A stretch of 64,000 nt of DNA from Hydractinia symbiolongicarpus. Its lineage: Eukaryota > Cnidaria > Hydrozoa > Anthoathecata > Hydractiniidae. The translations under genes were made by a program, and so were the position numbers. Shown in pieces: positions 34,233 through 48,100 of this stretch. The notes under the pieces are model-generated. The model was given only the letters and a program-made list of their open reading frames with translations, did no database searches and was not told where the DNA came from. Every line of letters starts with the position of its first letter. Position 1 is the stretch's first letter. The stretch is taken from the NCBI RefSeq assembly GCF_029227915.1, contig NC_079881.1:4650001-4714000 (forward strand), in the 5' to 3' direction.

Positions 34233-36319
34233 TGTATATTCGTACGCACTTTACTATGACGTAAAGTGCGTATTAGTGCGTGGCGTAGTAGCGCTACCAT
34301 ACATAGAAAAAAGAATCCTAACCCTAAACCCTAAAGCACTTTACGTACGAATAGCAAATGAACATATACGTACGCAAAAGTGGGCAAAAGGGCGTATGAA
34401 TATACACTACGTAAAATATGCACATCCATCTACTATCTTTAGTCTCTGCTGGACCACGCTAGCTAAGAAGCGTACCCTCCTTCCTTCTTTATCAGTAATA
34501 AACCACCATCAAAATCATCCCTTGGTGAGCCAGCTTTATGAATTGAACGATTCTAACACCAATACCTTGCTAGTGACTTTGTACTTGAATCTTCGCTCAT
34601 TTTTTGAAACCGTACATGCTTTGATTGATTATTTAATGCGTGCAAAGCCTCGCTGATTTCGTTTTAAAAATTGCCGCCATATTTTAAGTACCAGCATTGA
34701 AATAAATGACACATCCATACCAGCATTGAGCAAAAAGGTCAATAACAGCGGCCCCTTTTACCTCGTGCGACCCTGTTGTTTCTTCTCTGACATCGGCGAT
34801 ACAAACATCTTTACCTTAAGGTTAGCAGGTCTGGAAACTAAGTTACTTCACCCCAACACGATGTTAGCAGGCCATCCTTGTTGTTAAGTAATCTTTTACA
34901 CTTGTCAGGATAACTGCCTGGCCCCTTCATTTACTTTAGTTAAAATCTATCAAATATATGCTGCATGTACCATGTACCGTAACATTATATTTAGATCTTT
35001 ATTGGTTATTTAGCGCATTCACAGTTCTCTGTACAACTCATCAAGGGTGGAAAAAAATAATTTGATTACGTCATAGGAATCAGAAATGAAAGTTTACATA
35101 ACAAAAATAGACCAATTTCAACATTTTATTTACAATAACTTTTAATTTACTGATGGTACAGCCTTGTTTCTTGGTGGTACACATATTGGCATAAATGCAA
35201 TTTTAATTACGACATTGGAATCAAAAATTACATAATATCTACGAGATAATTTTTAGAAATATTGATATGTATGTCGTGAATGTTACTACACGTATAATAG
35301 TGCATTTATAAAGAATCGAGGTAACAAAAACATAATGGCGACGACGTTGTGGTCAGCAACGACGTCGCTTCTCTGGATTCATATTTACTTCAAATTGGTA
35401 TATGACTGTATTTTATCTATCCTTCATTGCAACACCTTGGTAACCAACATTCATAATTAATATTTATATAACCAATATAAACGTTTCTAAATTCAAAAAA
35501 GCCCCTTGTCCCGAAAATGCAACATCCTGCCTCATCCTTAACGAGTCGAAGAGGTATTAGCACTTTATGAAGCATTTTCCAGCTAAAGCAAAAGTGTGCC
35601 ATTTTTAATGAAAAAGTGATATAAAATTAAAAGTAAAGAAGCCAAATGGTAATTTAAAATTGTATGATTAGCCAGCACCTTATGTTACTTTTGCATCAAT
35701 CTATAATTCCTTTCTCATGTTGTTTCCTTCTATTCGTTCTCATCGGTCATTACATCTATTGTTTAACCAATGACTGCTCCCAACAAACATGATTAGAGGC
35801 CTGCGGAGGTTAGAGTGAGTATAAAAAAGAAAATCCTGAGCAAATTTTATTTTTATTTTAAAAGTTTTTTCTTTCAATAAGACTTCCTAAAGTTCTAACA
35901 ATATATTAACTTTTCTTTCACATTCTCGTTCAAGACCTTCAAGGCACGTATTTCAAAACTTCTTCTGATTCAACTCAACCTGTCCTTTTGTTTCTTGTAA
36001 TCTTAGTTAGTCAAGTTAATTGCAATTCTGTTATAGTTATCTTTATTAAATCCATTTTAATTTATTACCTAGACCCTTTCTTCGAAACAGCAATCTATTA
36101 TTTGCTGATCCATGCAAAAAACTGTTGCTAAGCGTCAACTGTGAATACGGCTTTCAATTATTCAATTACTGCCAACCTCGATCTCAGTACCTGTTGCTCC
36201 TTTCTGACGGCGAGATGAACTTTTTCGTCAGATCTGCCAATAAGCGCAGCGCCGGTGAGAGCCAAAAAGTTATAGGAATGAGGTTGCTGTTGGGCTTGCT
36301 ATATTTCCGTCAGTTGTTG
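34233..36319. other. Intergenic region without recognised gene
   Basis: About 2.1 kb between the SINE and the ARL4-like gene. It holds a CGTAC-rich stretch near 34245-34400 with ACTTTACG-type short inverted repeats and otherwise AT-rich sequence. No open frame was convincing. Confidence 0.5.
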
Positions 36320-36958
36320 CTAAATAAACTTTGAATGTTCGATCGTTTCAAAACTAGCTGTTCCAATATTCGTTGTTTCCGATCTCGATCGCTTGTGACC
36401 TTTCTTATTTTCGTCCACCATTTTAGCTAGTTGAATCATAGCATCATGTAAACCGTCACCATATCGACCCGCTGTAGGATGTAAATGCCAGTTTACTGAA
36501 TAATCGAGACCATCAAGTTCAAGCTCGTGTGAAAGGTAAATAGGAGAAACAGCGTCTTTCCTGTCTTGTTTATTAGCTAAAATTATCAACGGCACTCCTT
36601 GAGATTCTCTAGAGGCTAGGATTTCGTCGAGTTCTATTTTCGCTTCATCAAATCTTTTCGTGTCCGCACTATCAACCACGAAAACTATACCGTCGGCTTT
36701 TCGTATGTATGCTTTCCATAACGGTCGTAAATCAGCAGTCCCTGCAGTGTCCCAGACTAAGAATTTTAAGTTTTTAAATCGAACAGTATCTACGTTAAAT
36801 GCTGCTGTTGGTACTGTTGTGTGAACGTTTTCGTTTAGTTTGAGTCTGTATAATATTGTTGTTTTTCCAGCACCATCCAATCCAATGATAGCAACTTGCA
36901 TTTTCTTAGAGAAAACGTTGTTGAGATTATTGTTGAGAAATAATAAAGTGTTACCCAT
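36320..36958 (-). CDS. ARL4: ARL4-like small GTPase with altered switch II
   Basis: ARF-family GTPase of 212 codons in one exon, starting at the ATG that gives MGNTLLF (a myristoylatable Gly2); the frame stays open upstream but without family similarity. Motifs: P-loop GLDGAGKT, effector region [45 protein letters not shown] and WHLHPT. The C-terminus is basic (KKGHKRSRS), as in ARL4 proteins, where it serves membrane or nuclear targeting. The length, LRPLWK-Y and GIVFVVDS sequence and the basic tail favour ARL4. Odd: the usual WDxGGQ reads WDTAGT, so the catalytic Gln and one Gly are replaced, and the C/SA-type G5 motif reads [13 protein letters not shown] hydrolysis may be impaired; this is inference. 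The symbol denotes the family only. Confidence 0.88.
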   Translation of the reverse strand: MGNTLLFLNNNLNNVFSKKMQVAIIGLDGAGKTTILYRLKLNENVHTTVPTAAFNVDTVRFKNLKFLVWDTAGTADLRPLWKAYIRKADGIVFVVDSADTKRFDEAKIELDEILASRESQGVPLIILANKQDRKDAVSPIYLSHELELDGLDYSVNWHLHPTAGRYGDGLHDAMIQLAKMVDENKKGHKRSRSETTNIGTASFETIEHSKFI

Positions 36959-39900
36959 GGTGTACGAGAAAGTGTTGCAGCATTGATGTTGGAATTTTAC
37001 GGAGATAACGGACTCTTGTGGAGATAAATGTTTATTGTGGCGACTGTTGATGTGTAGGTTTTTTTTAATATTTTTGTATTTCACCTAAAAAATAAATACA
37101 GCACGTTAACGCAAAATAGGCTAAACCCTTTCGTGCTTATTTTACATGAATATAATCAGTGTGACGGCACCAAAATAAAAAAAGTCGTTGCTTTAACAAT
37201 CTAAGGCGACGGAGATAATTACATCAACTCTTCATGCAAAAGACTTTTGTGAGGTCAAATCGCAAATCTCCCTTATAGAAGGTACACAAACAATAAACAA
37301 ACAAACAACAAAATTAAATTAAACTCAATCCATAACAAATTTTCGATTTCTTCAATTCAAACATTTACAATTCTTTGAAAAAATATTCAAAAATATCTCT
37401 TTTGTTATCAGCACTTTTTTTATCTCGAAAATATTTCTTTAGACTTACACCATAGCTCTCACAACACAATTTTTTCTGTTACGCTGTTTCATCTTCTATG
37501 ATCACACACATTTTTAAGAACACACAAGTTCATCTTCACCTTTTTTCCTCTTTCTTCGAGTTAAAATAAATAAATAATTTATTCTTTTTAATTGAGTTAA
37601 CCCAAACTTAGATTTTCTGTGTTTTTTTTCAAGTATATTTATACAATATAAAATTAAAATTTTATGATTGCTGTGAATAACTGGTGCGTTGTAACAGCAT
37701 GTGTTCGAGTTTGGACACACGTTTTACAATCTTGATAACACTTTATTCAGTAAGAAGATACGGCTCCTAACAACAACAAAAAATAAAACAAAAGTACATA
37801 GGCAAAACTGTATGACAAAAAAAAAGAAAATTGATTGACGGAGTGATGACAACAAATTGAAAAATATGCACCAAACGTCGTCATATGGACTTTCAATTTC
37901 CACCCCTCTCCCTATTCTTAACGTCACAGATAAAGAACATGGATGATCGAGTTAATCTGTATAAGTGAGGCACAAGTATGCGGACGTGATATTTACACAA
38001 CACAAATCACAATGAAGAAAACCGAATTAATCACCACAACATTGAAACACGTGCTCTTATCCTGATGTATTTTTTTTTAATATGTGAGCCACCTTCCACT
38101 AAAATGTACTAATAATGAAATAAAGTAATATAAAGGAAACACAAAGCGATAAAACAACTCTTATCTGAAAAACATTTTCGCGATGGAAAGACAGAAATTA
38201 TAGCTACTCTACACATTGGTTTATTTAGTGATGCTTGTGATCAACATATACATACATGCACTACTACGTACACAAGTCTCTCAAAAATAAAACTATATTA
38301 TATGCCAAAACAACCACTATCTTTCCATTTTAAAGTATAGTCCAATTTTTTTCTTTTGTAAGTGACTGTACCCATATTAGACATACACCAACTTCAAATC
38401 TCGAATCTGTCACACTTATCGTTTTAAGTTTGTTGAATAACATAGGGCGATCATATTATCAGAAAATGAAGAGTTCTCCGCCTAACAACAATGTTTGATG
38501 AGAAAAATACACAATTGAAGGTTCTTTTCAACATAGTCCTAACCACTGGAAAAAATGTGGTTGAGAAATGGTCACGCCTCGTTAGAGATTTCCCACAAAC
38601 AATGAATTATTTACAATCGCTTTCCATTTATGTTTTTTTTGTATATCAACCTCGATCCTAAGGTTTTGATAAGTGGAAAAGAATCCCTATGAACAAGATT
38701 CGCTGCCCAACACGCAAGAATAATTTGTAAGTTAGTTAGATACACTTTGTCTCGCACTAACCTCGTACCCAGTATCTTTTGCCTTTGACGCCGACAAAAA
38801 CTTTCTTTTTCACTCAAAAAACTATGGGAACGATATTTGTTTGTTATATATCTTTACGTCATAAAATTGTTAATGTCACATTGATCAAAAAATAATCAAG
38901 CACTCTCTCTTTTACACACAGCATGAAGAGAGAACATGCTCACCTGTTTATATGACAATATCATATTGTTTCATATTCAGGTTTGATGATCAATGAAAAA
39001 ACCTATAAAGCCGCGGGCACAAGTTTTCACAAAATTGAATTCTTCTTTCCTCGACACTCAAAATTAGATGTCAGGTACTTTTTACGATGTCTTCCTTACA
39101 CCATTAAGCTTTCTCTTTAACACATGGATGCTGGTACATTATTAGAGTGTCCACTAAGTGACCACTATTGCGTGCGTGTTTCGGTTACCGCGGTTCTTTT
39201 GCTGTCCAAAAACGTTGTTCTATAGCTTTCTTTGTTGAATAAATATGGTCCATAAAAAGAAAAATTTAAAGAGCTTTTCTTCTAATTTCTCACCTACAAA
39301 GTTACTCCCAGTAGCGAATTTTAAATTGTAGGCTATCCGTTTTTATATTCGTTCGGTTCAAATCAACCTCCCTTCCAGGACCTTCGACGATAACAAAGTC
39401 CCATTTAAAACAGCTGTCCATTGGACTGGTAAAGGATATACAAAATATTTTCGATATATACGGTAATTAAATAAAACCTTACTAAAAAAATCGCCATTTT
39501 TCTTTTTACACGTTAGTTTTTGCGCATTGGACTGTTAATGGCAAAGACACATGTTTATAGAACCGCTTTATAGCGTGCACGCCTGTTTGACAAAAACAAC
39601 AAGGTAATTTATACTCTTAAGTAGAAAAACATTGTTATTTGTGGATATCTATGTGATACTTTTATCTGTGATTTAGAATATTAACCTCGGTCCCAAGCCT
39701 TAAAAACCTAACAGGCCAGGATTAATATTTCGCTTTAGCTAAAAAGGAATAATAATCTATAAATTTACCGACTTTCATTTGTTACCCTGACCGCCCCCCC
39801 CCCCCCAAAAAAAAAAAAAAAAAAATGAAAACTTTATACACTAATATTGCTAACAATATCAAAATTCTGACATCGGGACGACTATACCCTCGGATTAAAG

Positions 39901-42133
39901 AAAAGATACAAGATGCCCGGGGGACGAGGTTGCGCAATAGCAAGCAATTTCTTTTATATTTACCTCCAGATTGTCGGGAAACGCATTGAAATTCAATAAA
40001 ATCGATTCAACGGGTTGGTTGTGAGGGGGCTAGGAACCTATAGCGGGTAAAACTTCTTTCACCCACCTGGTAATCAACCACATACCTGATACATGAAATT
40101 TTCGCGCAACTTTTATTCTTCTACTTCAATTTCGTGCACAGGTGACGACTTTCGCGACAAGTACAATATCTTTGTTTGTTTGTCCAATGTTTGTTCAGTA
40201 AGAAATCCATAAAACTAACGTCCTCAAACTTAAGGAAAAATCTAATTAAGTTTATTTTTCACAATAATATATGCGAAAACGAAACTTGCGCCAGTACTTG
40301 CGTATTAATGGCAGTACCAAAGTTAATCTACAAAGTACTGGCAGAAGAATATGTGTGCGTGCGGATAAATACCAAGAGATGCAAAGCTATGTATAGCATA
40401 CAATTCTTGTCACTGTCATCCTTCAGATGTTTCCAACCAGTCATAATTTACAGATTTTATACCCCACAGCCATTCATTTATACATACCATCTAACATAAC
40501 GTAAACAGATAATCTCCGCCATACAGTGCAATATATCTAAGCCTTTTAAGGTTAAAGAAGAGAAAAGATGTAATCTATTCATCTCCCACTGTTCTATCGC
40601 ATCTTGATTAACAATACTTAATAATAATTCATTGTAATTAGTGAAACCGCAGTGCTTGAGCACAGCAATTAAAGTCCGTTAAAACGTGGTGTACATTATT
40701 TATTTGACAGCTCAAATGCTCTCCTCCACCTTTTTATTTTCTAATTTATAGATGTTTTGAAGTGCATACGGAGGAGAGTTGGAGGATATGCAATACGATG
40801 TTGTTGCTGAAGGAAACAGAATGTCGGAATGGAAGGAACACGCGAGCTAATAGAAAATAAAACATGAAGTTTAAGCAACATAAGGAAAAAAATCCGCCCA
40901 ATTTTTTAACTAAAATGTTTTGATGCAAAATCTTATTATTTGCTAATTCAAACTTACTAAGTTCCACAGTATATGAAGAATTTTCAAAAAAAGGTTTTTT
41001 TAACTCGTCTTTAAGACTCATGCCTAGAACGTTACGGGACGCCGCCCTGGAAATTCGTCTAAGGCAACATGTCTTGTTGAAGAAGTCGAATAACTTTTGT
41101 CTAGTCCAAGGAGGTAGTCATATGAATCGTTCTCACGTCCTCTCAAGTTGCATTTGTGTTAGTTTACGGTGGTCAACAAAAGAGGAAAGGTTTTGTCCCC
41201 AAATCTAAATAACTCATTTACAGGTTCGAAACCCCAAGTTTGTTCAGTAAAACACAAGAAAATCAAAAAGTCATTATTTTGTCAATCGGATTAAGAAACG
41301 GATGTAAATTGAAGCAATTTGTCAACGGTAACTACATCATTAAACAAACGACCTGACGAATTGACAATCTGATGAACCGACTTCACAAATCTTCTACTTA
41401 TTAAGCCGATCCGTGTATTAACGTATTCGTTTTTGTGAAAGCACCTAATTTTTTAAATATATATTTCAAAATTATCAATAAAAACATTACGTCATTTCAA
41501 TCAAGTCTTGCATTAGAACAAAAATATACAGAATTAAATTTAGACATTAGATCTGATATTCAACGCGTACTTCATTCAGACCTTGATCGTATAGTCTATG
41601 AGCACGGCTGAGAAAAACTGCTCGCGTTAAACCTCAACCGTACTACTCTATTTTTACAAATAATCTCAAAGTTCTGACATTCGATTTTGCAAATGCAAGC
41701 TACAAATCCGAAATCTAGACCTCCCGATATTACTTAACAGTAACTAAATTGATGGTAGTATTCTGTTCTGTTGACATAAAGAAAAAATGGTTGAATAATC
41801 AAGACAAAACTCTCTGTGTACAAAATAAGTTCTTCAGACATTTGCTAAAACAAAGAAATATAAAAACTTACTTCAGCGGCCTTCGCTTTCCAAGAAAGAC
41901 TGCTTAAAAATTTCCACAATAATAAATTTAACTATGAAAATATGTATATTAAAAAAACGATAAAAAACTTATTTGTTTTGCATATTACTGAATGTTTACC
42001 CAGCTGGATGAAACAAAACACAAAATATATTGTTCAAGTAGTTATAGACTGTCATTTATTCCTGAAATCCTCATATACATCACAATATGTTCCAACAAAC
42101 AAGTTCGATGGGTTCTATGTTTAAAATAACACT
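36959..42133. other. 5-kb intergenic region, no gene recognised
   Basis: Lies between the start of the ARL4-like gene and the 3' end of coilin. It includes the untranslated 5' side of the former. Open frames here are short and have no family resemblance. A C13-A19 homopolymer pair lies at 39794-39825. Confidence 0.5.
39794..39825. repeat. Homopolymer pair C13 then A19
   Basis: Thirteen C directly followed by nineteen A on the plus strand. The A run could be a retroposed tail, but no element body was recognised to its left. Confidence 0.9.
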
Positions 42134-45100
42134 TCACCATAAGCTTACATTATTAGTCGCCATCTGCAAGATAATCTTTTTACGTTCGTAACATTCATTT
42201 TGTGTGTTTCTTGGTCTAGCTTAAAATCGATTCTCTTTGGCGCATGCGCTAAGTCCTTTAACTGTTTGAGATATACGATTTCTTCTTGACATTTTGACAA
42301 TGGATAATGTTTCACAGTATTAGGCGTACATCACACAATTCTGACCAGTTCACTAACACCTAAAGTAAACATAACGCGCTGTCAGGTTGACGGGTTAGAA
42401 AAATGATGACATCGCAGCATAGCCTGTTGTTCGTTAAAATTAATGACACACATTTTTAAAGACCGTCAAACAACAGAAAGACAGACAGGCAGCAAAAAAA
42501 ACAAGCAAAAAAACAAACGAGCCAGCAAGTCAGCCAGCCAGCCAGTTAGCCTGCAAACAAAGAAACAAAAACACGTACTATATCATCCATTGTATTTTCT
42601 TTATCTTCGTCTTGTTCCATTGGTAATTCGAAACGACCAGTCACATTGCCATCACCTAAAATATAAAACTCCTCAATCATGTTCAAGAAAGTATACACGT
42701 TTTGAATTATTACTCTGGATTCTTAAGCTAAAATTAGTACTGGAGTGGCTGGAATTTTCAATAAAAAACTTAACTCGCTCAGAAAAGTGAAAAAAATCAC
42801 TCAATCGCTACCTTAATAAATTTTTGCAGAAATTTTCGTGAATTTAGCGTTAATTCGTAAATAGTTCCCAACTTGCCAATATTTTTTCTGCGAAATATAT
42901 TAAAATTTTTTTTTAAATTAATTGACATTTTCCCAAAGAAAAGACGTTATAGAAATGTCCTCTAATTCCCAGAAATGTCCACGTTTGGCTGTTCGGGTGC
43001 TCCGCGAAATTAAAAATTCAACATACTGCGAATTTCTTCAGTGAAATTCCCAAATTAGGAACCTTGATTTGCTTATACTTTTTGCGCAAAAATAGCTTTC
43101 AGGTCGCCCACTCAGTGTTTGTTGCACTAACAAGCATGTTGAAAAGTTACATAGAATTAGTGTTGTATGTAAGGTAAGACAAGTCAAAAGTTGGAAGCCA
43201 CATGTCAGACTTCGTACATTATTTGCTACTACAGAGATGGCCCCAAATCGTACAATGTGGAAAGGAAAATTTGATGTTTGTTTCATCATCATCAGTTTTA
43301 TAATAATTTGGATGTCCTGTATCGATTGTAAATACCGAAATTTTGAAAGCATTTTTAAAATCAAAAAAATGGCATATAGTTGGAACAAAATATTAAATTA
43401 CTTAAGGGATAAAATTTCACAGAAAATAATAATAACACTCTGGCAATAACTATTCTGTAGTGTACAATAGGTGGGGAGTTATTTCCAGGGGGAGTCTAAA
43501 TTTACGAAGACACAAGGTCGTTTTGGTATAATGTATAGCACCGGTAGGGAGTATAAAGCGTTATATATTCTGAACTACTTATACCCAGGTATGAAACAAG
43601 ATGATACAGATAAAAGAAATAATAAAATGACGTCATTTCGGTGGAACGCTATTTCCTTTAAACCTGGTATGTATTTTACTTCTACCACTTGTATATCTCC
43701 TTGGCAACACCCTAGTAATTACCCCACATTAAATATGTATATCAATACACTCTCATACAACACACATTCACATCACCTTCCCGTAAAGTTAAGGGCGTTT
43801 TATAAAGTTTAGTTCTACCTCTTGCTTTGTGTAGTGAAGCTGACGAAAGTTTAAGTTCTAATACGTTAGTTTCTTTGTTGTGGCTGTTTACAACAGCTTC
43901 CTAGAAACAAAAAATAGTCGTTAGCTTGTAGAAAATTCCACAGTGGATCACCAGTCGTACATATTTCCCGTATTATTATTTTGTGCATTGTTGCCGCTGG
44001 TTTACATGAAGTAATGGAATTTCCTTGGACGGGGGTTATTAGTATCATTATAGTTGCAATTATAATAGTGCTTTTGTTTACAAAACCCCGTTTTTAAATT
44101 AGCTCAGAGCTGGACAGATAGCGAGTATTTGAAAAAGACACATTAGGAGAAGCAAAATTTATCACGAAAAAATTTGAAAGAATTAGAGTTGACAAAATAT
44201 TTAGTAGTCTCGGCGTTATTTTAACTTGATAAAGTATTTCTAATATGGCGAAGAATATAGTCTGAAGAAGTGTAGAATACTTGTTTAAAAATATCAGATG
44301 CATAGCCACCAAAGGACCAGGATATGGCCTCCGGGAACAGTCCTTAAAAGCGCGAAATATCACCTCGAATTCCGGAGCGCTACAAAAATTTTAAAAAGAA
44401 ATTATACTGGGATTTTTAATATAAAACATCCCAGAGGTGTTGATGAAACTTGGTAGGTATATAGTACAACAAAAGAACGCGTGATATGGCTGAAAATTCG
44501 TCAGCAATGTTGACACGATGTCATTTTTTTCTCACATGTGTTTTGTAGACAATACAGGTGGCAATAAATGTGGTATATAATATTTTTCCAATCCACATTT
44601 CACAACTCCATGGCAACTCAAATAGGAGGTCGAACTGTTTTAGTCCCATTGAAGCAGTATTTAAGAAGCTATAACTAAGAGAGTGAGTTAGTGGCATGGG
44701 TAAAGTTAAAAAAACAATGCATATCATGCATAACATCTTCGCTGTGAATGCTTGCTGACTAACCAGAATATTCAAGAGCTTATTCATATCACACTGCTAC
44801 GGTTACTATAATAGAGCATTAAAAATACACATACCTTGAATTCCGACATCTCTGGTGTGTATGAAAAAGACATTTCTATCACCTAAGAAGAACGAAATAC
44901 GTTGAACTGTCTCGTTCAAATCAGCTAACGAAGCAAAAACAATCACACCTAACTAAAATTAAGTAAGGTTCATAACTTGAAAGTTTAAAGTTGACTACTA
45001 AAGTCAACATTGACTTGATGTATAATAATGCAATAATAATAAAGCATATTTATTTTTAACTTTAATTTTATTTTTATTATTCACTTATGAATTGTTCAAT

Positions 45101-48100
45101 TATTTTTTTCTTAGTCATTGTGTGTAATTGTACAAAAAAATCCCACTAAAAAGTAAAACTGTCCAAGTGGTTACGGGGGATGGGTCGTAATCGCAAGGTC
45201 CGTGATTTAGTCCACAATGCGGACATGTTTTGCCAATGTCTTTACCACAGCCACGGGTCATCCCTACCATGCGAAGCAAATTCGGTGGACAATTCCGACG
45301 CATACATAATGTATACTTTTAGAACGCAGGATCCACGTTGATGACAGTGCTACCAACACTGAAGTGGCTATCCCGTAAACATTCCGAAATAAATAAAGGG
45401 ATGAATAAATGAACGAACAAACAAACAAACAAACAAACAAACAAACAAACAAACAAACAAACAAACAAACAAACAAACAAACAAACAAACAAACAAATAC
45501 TGTTATGGTCAAAGTTTTTTAATTCATGCAAAATTAAACAAAATTGCTTGCAAGTGTATGAATGTAAAGACCTCATCATTATCAAATTTTAGGTGAGGAT
45601 TTTTAATCTTCATTTAGTCATAAAAACTTGAGAAAAAATGCAGTACATAAGGAAAATTAAAACTGTGGAATTTCGAGAAATTTCAAGGTCAATTTGGAAG
45701 AAACTACTGGTTTTCCTTAAAGAAAAACAGACAAGAGAGAAGACAACAACCTAAATTTTACGTTAAGATCTTTACAGGATTTTTGAATCTAGTGAAAGCA
45801 ACAGTGTGATAAAACTTTCCTGAATACCGCATTTTCCAGATCATTTTTCTTTATTTCACGAGAAGAAATCTTCACAAAACGTATCGGTAAAGCGATAAAG
45901 GTTTGTCTGAAGAATTATCACCCTGAATATATTATTAGACCACTATCACTAATTAAAACTAAAGAAATTGAGAAGCAATGCACTACAAATTTTGCCATTG
46001 TTTATCATATCAAAAGGAAGTCGAGGATGATATAATCCGCACAGTTCTCTCCAGCACAAAAATCTACTGAGTCTCCTGAATGGCATATCTAAAGTGCGTC
46101 TACAACGACTTCTGCGATATGCAGCTCTGGCAAACAACTATGTTACAAATTGTCTTTGATTTTTTTACAATATTGTTTTGCCCTTGAAAACCAAGTTCAC
46201 ATTGTTAAGTTCTGAAAATCAATTGCTCTGTCGCTTAATTTTACTAGATTCCTTTTACTTCCCTAATTTTTTTTTGTCTTACACTACCTTCAAGACTATT
46301 CTGTCATGGAATTTCAATTGTCGATGATTTGTATTTTTATATCAATCCATTTATAAAAAAAATTGCGTGCATGATTATGGTGTGCACAGCCTGCCGGAAA
46401 TTTGATTTTTTCATCACTGGTTTGCGTGCCATATCTTGTTAATCGCTATTAAAAATTATTTAAATTCTAAATTATTTCAGAGATATCCCCTTTTTTAGAT
46501 ATTCTGAAAGTAAATAGTTTCAATAGTCTGCTAGTGAAAAATAAACTCACCTTGTATGCTATCAAACTTCCAACTGATGGTGGTTCGACAAGTTTTGGGT
46601 AAGTGCTGTAATCTCTAGTTCCAGCAGGCTAGTAAAGAAAATATCCTTAAAACAAAGCTATAGACAAAATCTGACTGAAGTTATATCTCATGATATGCTT
46701 TTGTATGCAAATGTTGGTATTACTTTAATACCTGTGGTGTTATTTCACTAAGAGTTTCTGCATTACCAAGCCCTTTCTTCAGATTATTTTCAGTCATATA
46801 AGAGGTTGTATCCACCTAAAAAACAGAAACTTAAATAAAAAGTAAAAATAAGGAACCAGCAGTTCTTGTAATTTCTGTAAACAGAACGAACTGTGTCCAA
46901 CTGCTTTTTGAAACTATTTAACCATTGTTGTGGAAGATGTTTTGATACACGATTGCTTTTTCAGAACAAAACACAGGCTTCTAAAAATTTTCCACCAGCC
47001 ACTAAATATGAACTAATTTAACGTTTTTAAAAAAATTATGATAAGTTATTTATGTACATTAGACATAAGTGAAAAAGAAAATTTGAAGAATTAGGTAAGT
47101 TTTTTAGAGAATTAAAAAAAAGAGAAGTTTTGAACAGGAAAATCAAATAAAAATCAAATCATAAAAATGTTTTAACCTTCTCTGTTTCATCATCTAATTT
47201 CCCTTCACCACTTTGCTTCTTGGCTTTGTTTCGAGCAAGTTCCAATCTCTTCTGACGTCGTCTACGATTCCGCAAGGTTTTTCCAGAAACTTTGAACTCA
47301 CTGGTATTACCTTCAGCACGTATATTTGTCTCGACAGAACAATTAAGTTTCTCTTCAATGTTTGTCTCTGAAGTATTCGGAGTCCAAGGCTTACTTGTAA
47401 GAATTTGTGAAGTGTTTTTATAGTTATCTTTTTTAGGCAACTTTTTGGCACATAAATCTGCTTTACTGGTTTTAATAGACTGGTTTGACGAGGAAAGAAA
47501 AACAGGGGGTGTCGGAAATGGTGTGGATATTGCCTTCTTTGACAAATTGGAGATATCAAAGTCTATTTTGCTTTCCGTTTTTTCATCTTCACTTGAATCA
47601 CTAGATGATGAATCACTGCTACTAGACGATTTATTTGTTTTCTTTTTCGCAATGCCTGACTTCTTTACGTTGGTCTTTATAAGAGTAGGTTTTACAAATA
47701 CATGATTACTTAATTGCTTAGTTAAATCAACTGATGGAATTTTGTGTGTGGCTTTTTGGTCACTGTTTGCTATTTTTCTTTCTTCCTTATCTGAGCTATC
47801 GTTAGAATCACTATCACTTGAAGATGAAGACGATGACGACGATTCTTCTACTTCCTTTTTCTTTTGATTACTTCTAAATCCTAGCTTACTTAATGGCAAC
47901 AGTTTTGATGCTGACGTTAATCTTGCACATTTCTGTGGCCTGGCTACTGTTTTCTTGATGCCTGTTTCTGTATTCACCTCACCTTCAGTGTTAGTGGACA
48001 AAGATGAATCGGAACTTGACTGTTCAGCCTTTCTATAAAAAGAAATCCAATTGTTTGTGTTCATTTTGAAAAAAAACGTAATTTCACTGTGTCAGATAAC

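Noticed and set aside
34310-34335. Telomere-like CCTAA repeats
   Set aside because: Only two to three imperfect units; not a telomeric tract.
40746-41021. Minus-strand frame starting MSLKDELKKPFFENSS with a GTAAGT donor near 40958
   Set aside because: Looks like a possible first exon, but no downstream exon or family match was found, so not annotated.
42443-42790. 115-codon open frame rich in Lys, Gln and Ser
   Set aside because: Arises from AAACAAA and CAGCCAGC simple repeats and overlaps a coilin exon on the other strand.
45264-45585. Open frames with repeating FVCL on the minus strand
   Set aside because: Translation of a CAAA microsatellite in two frames; no real protein.
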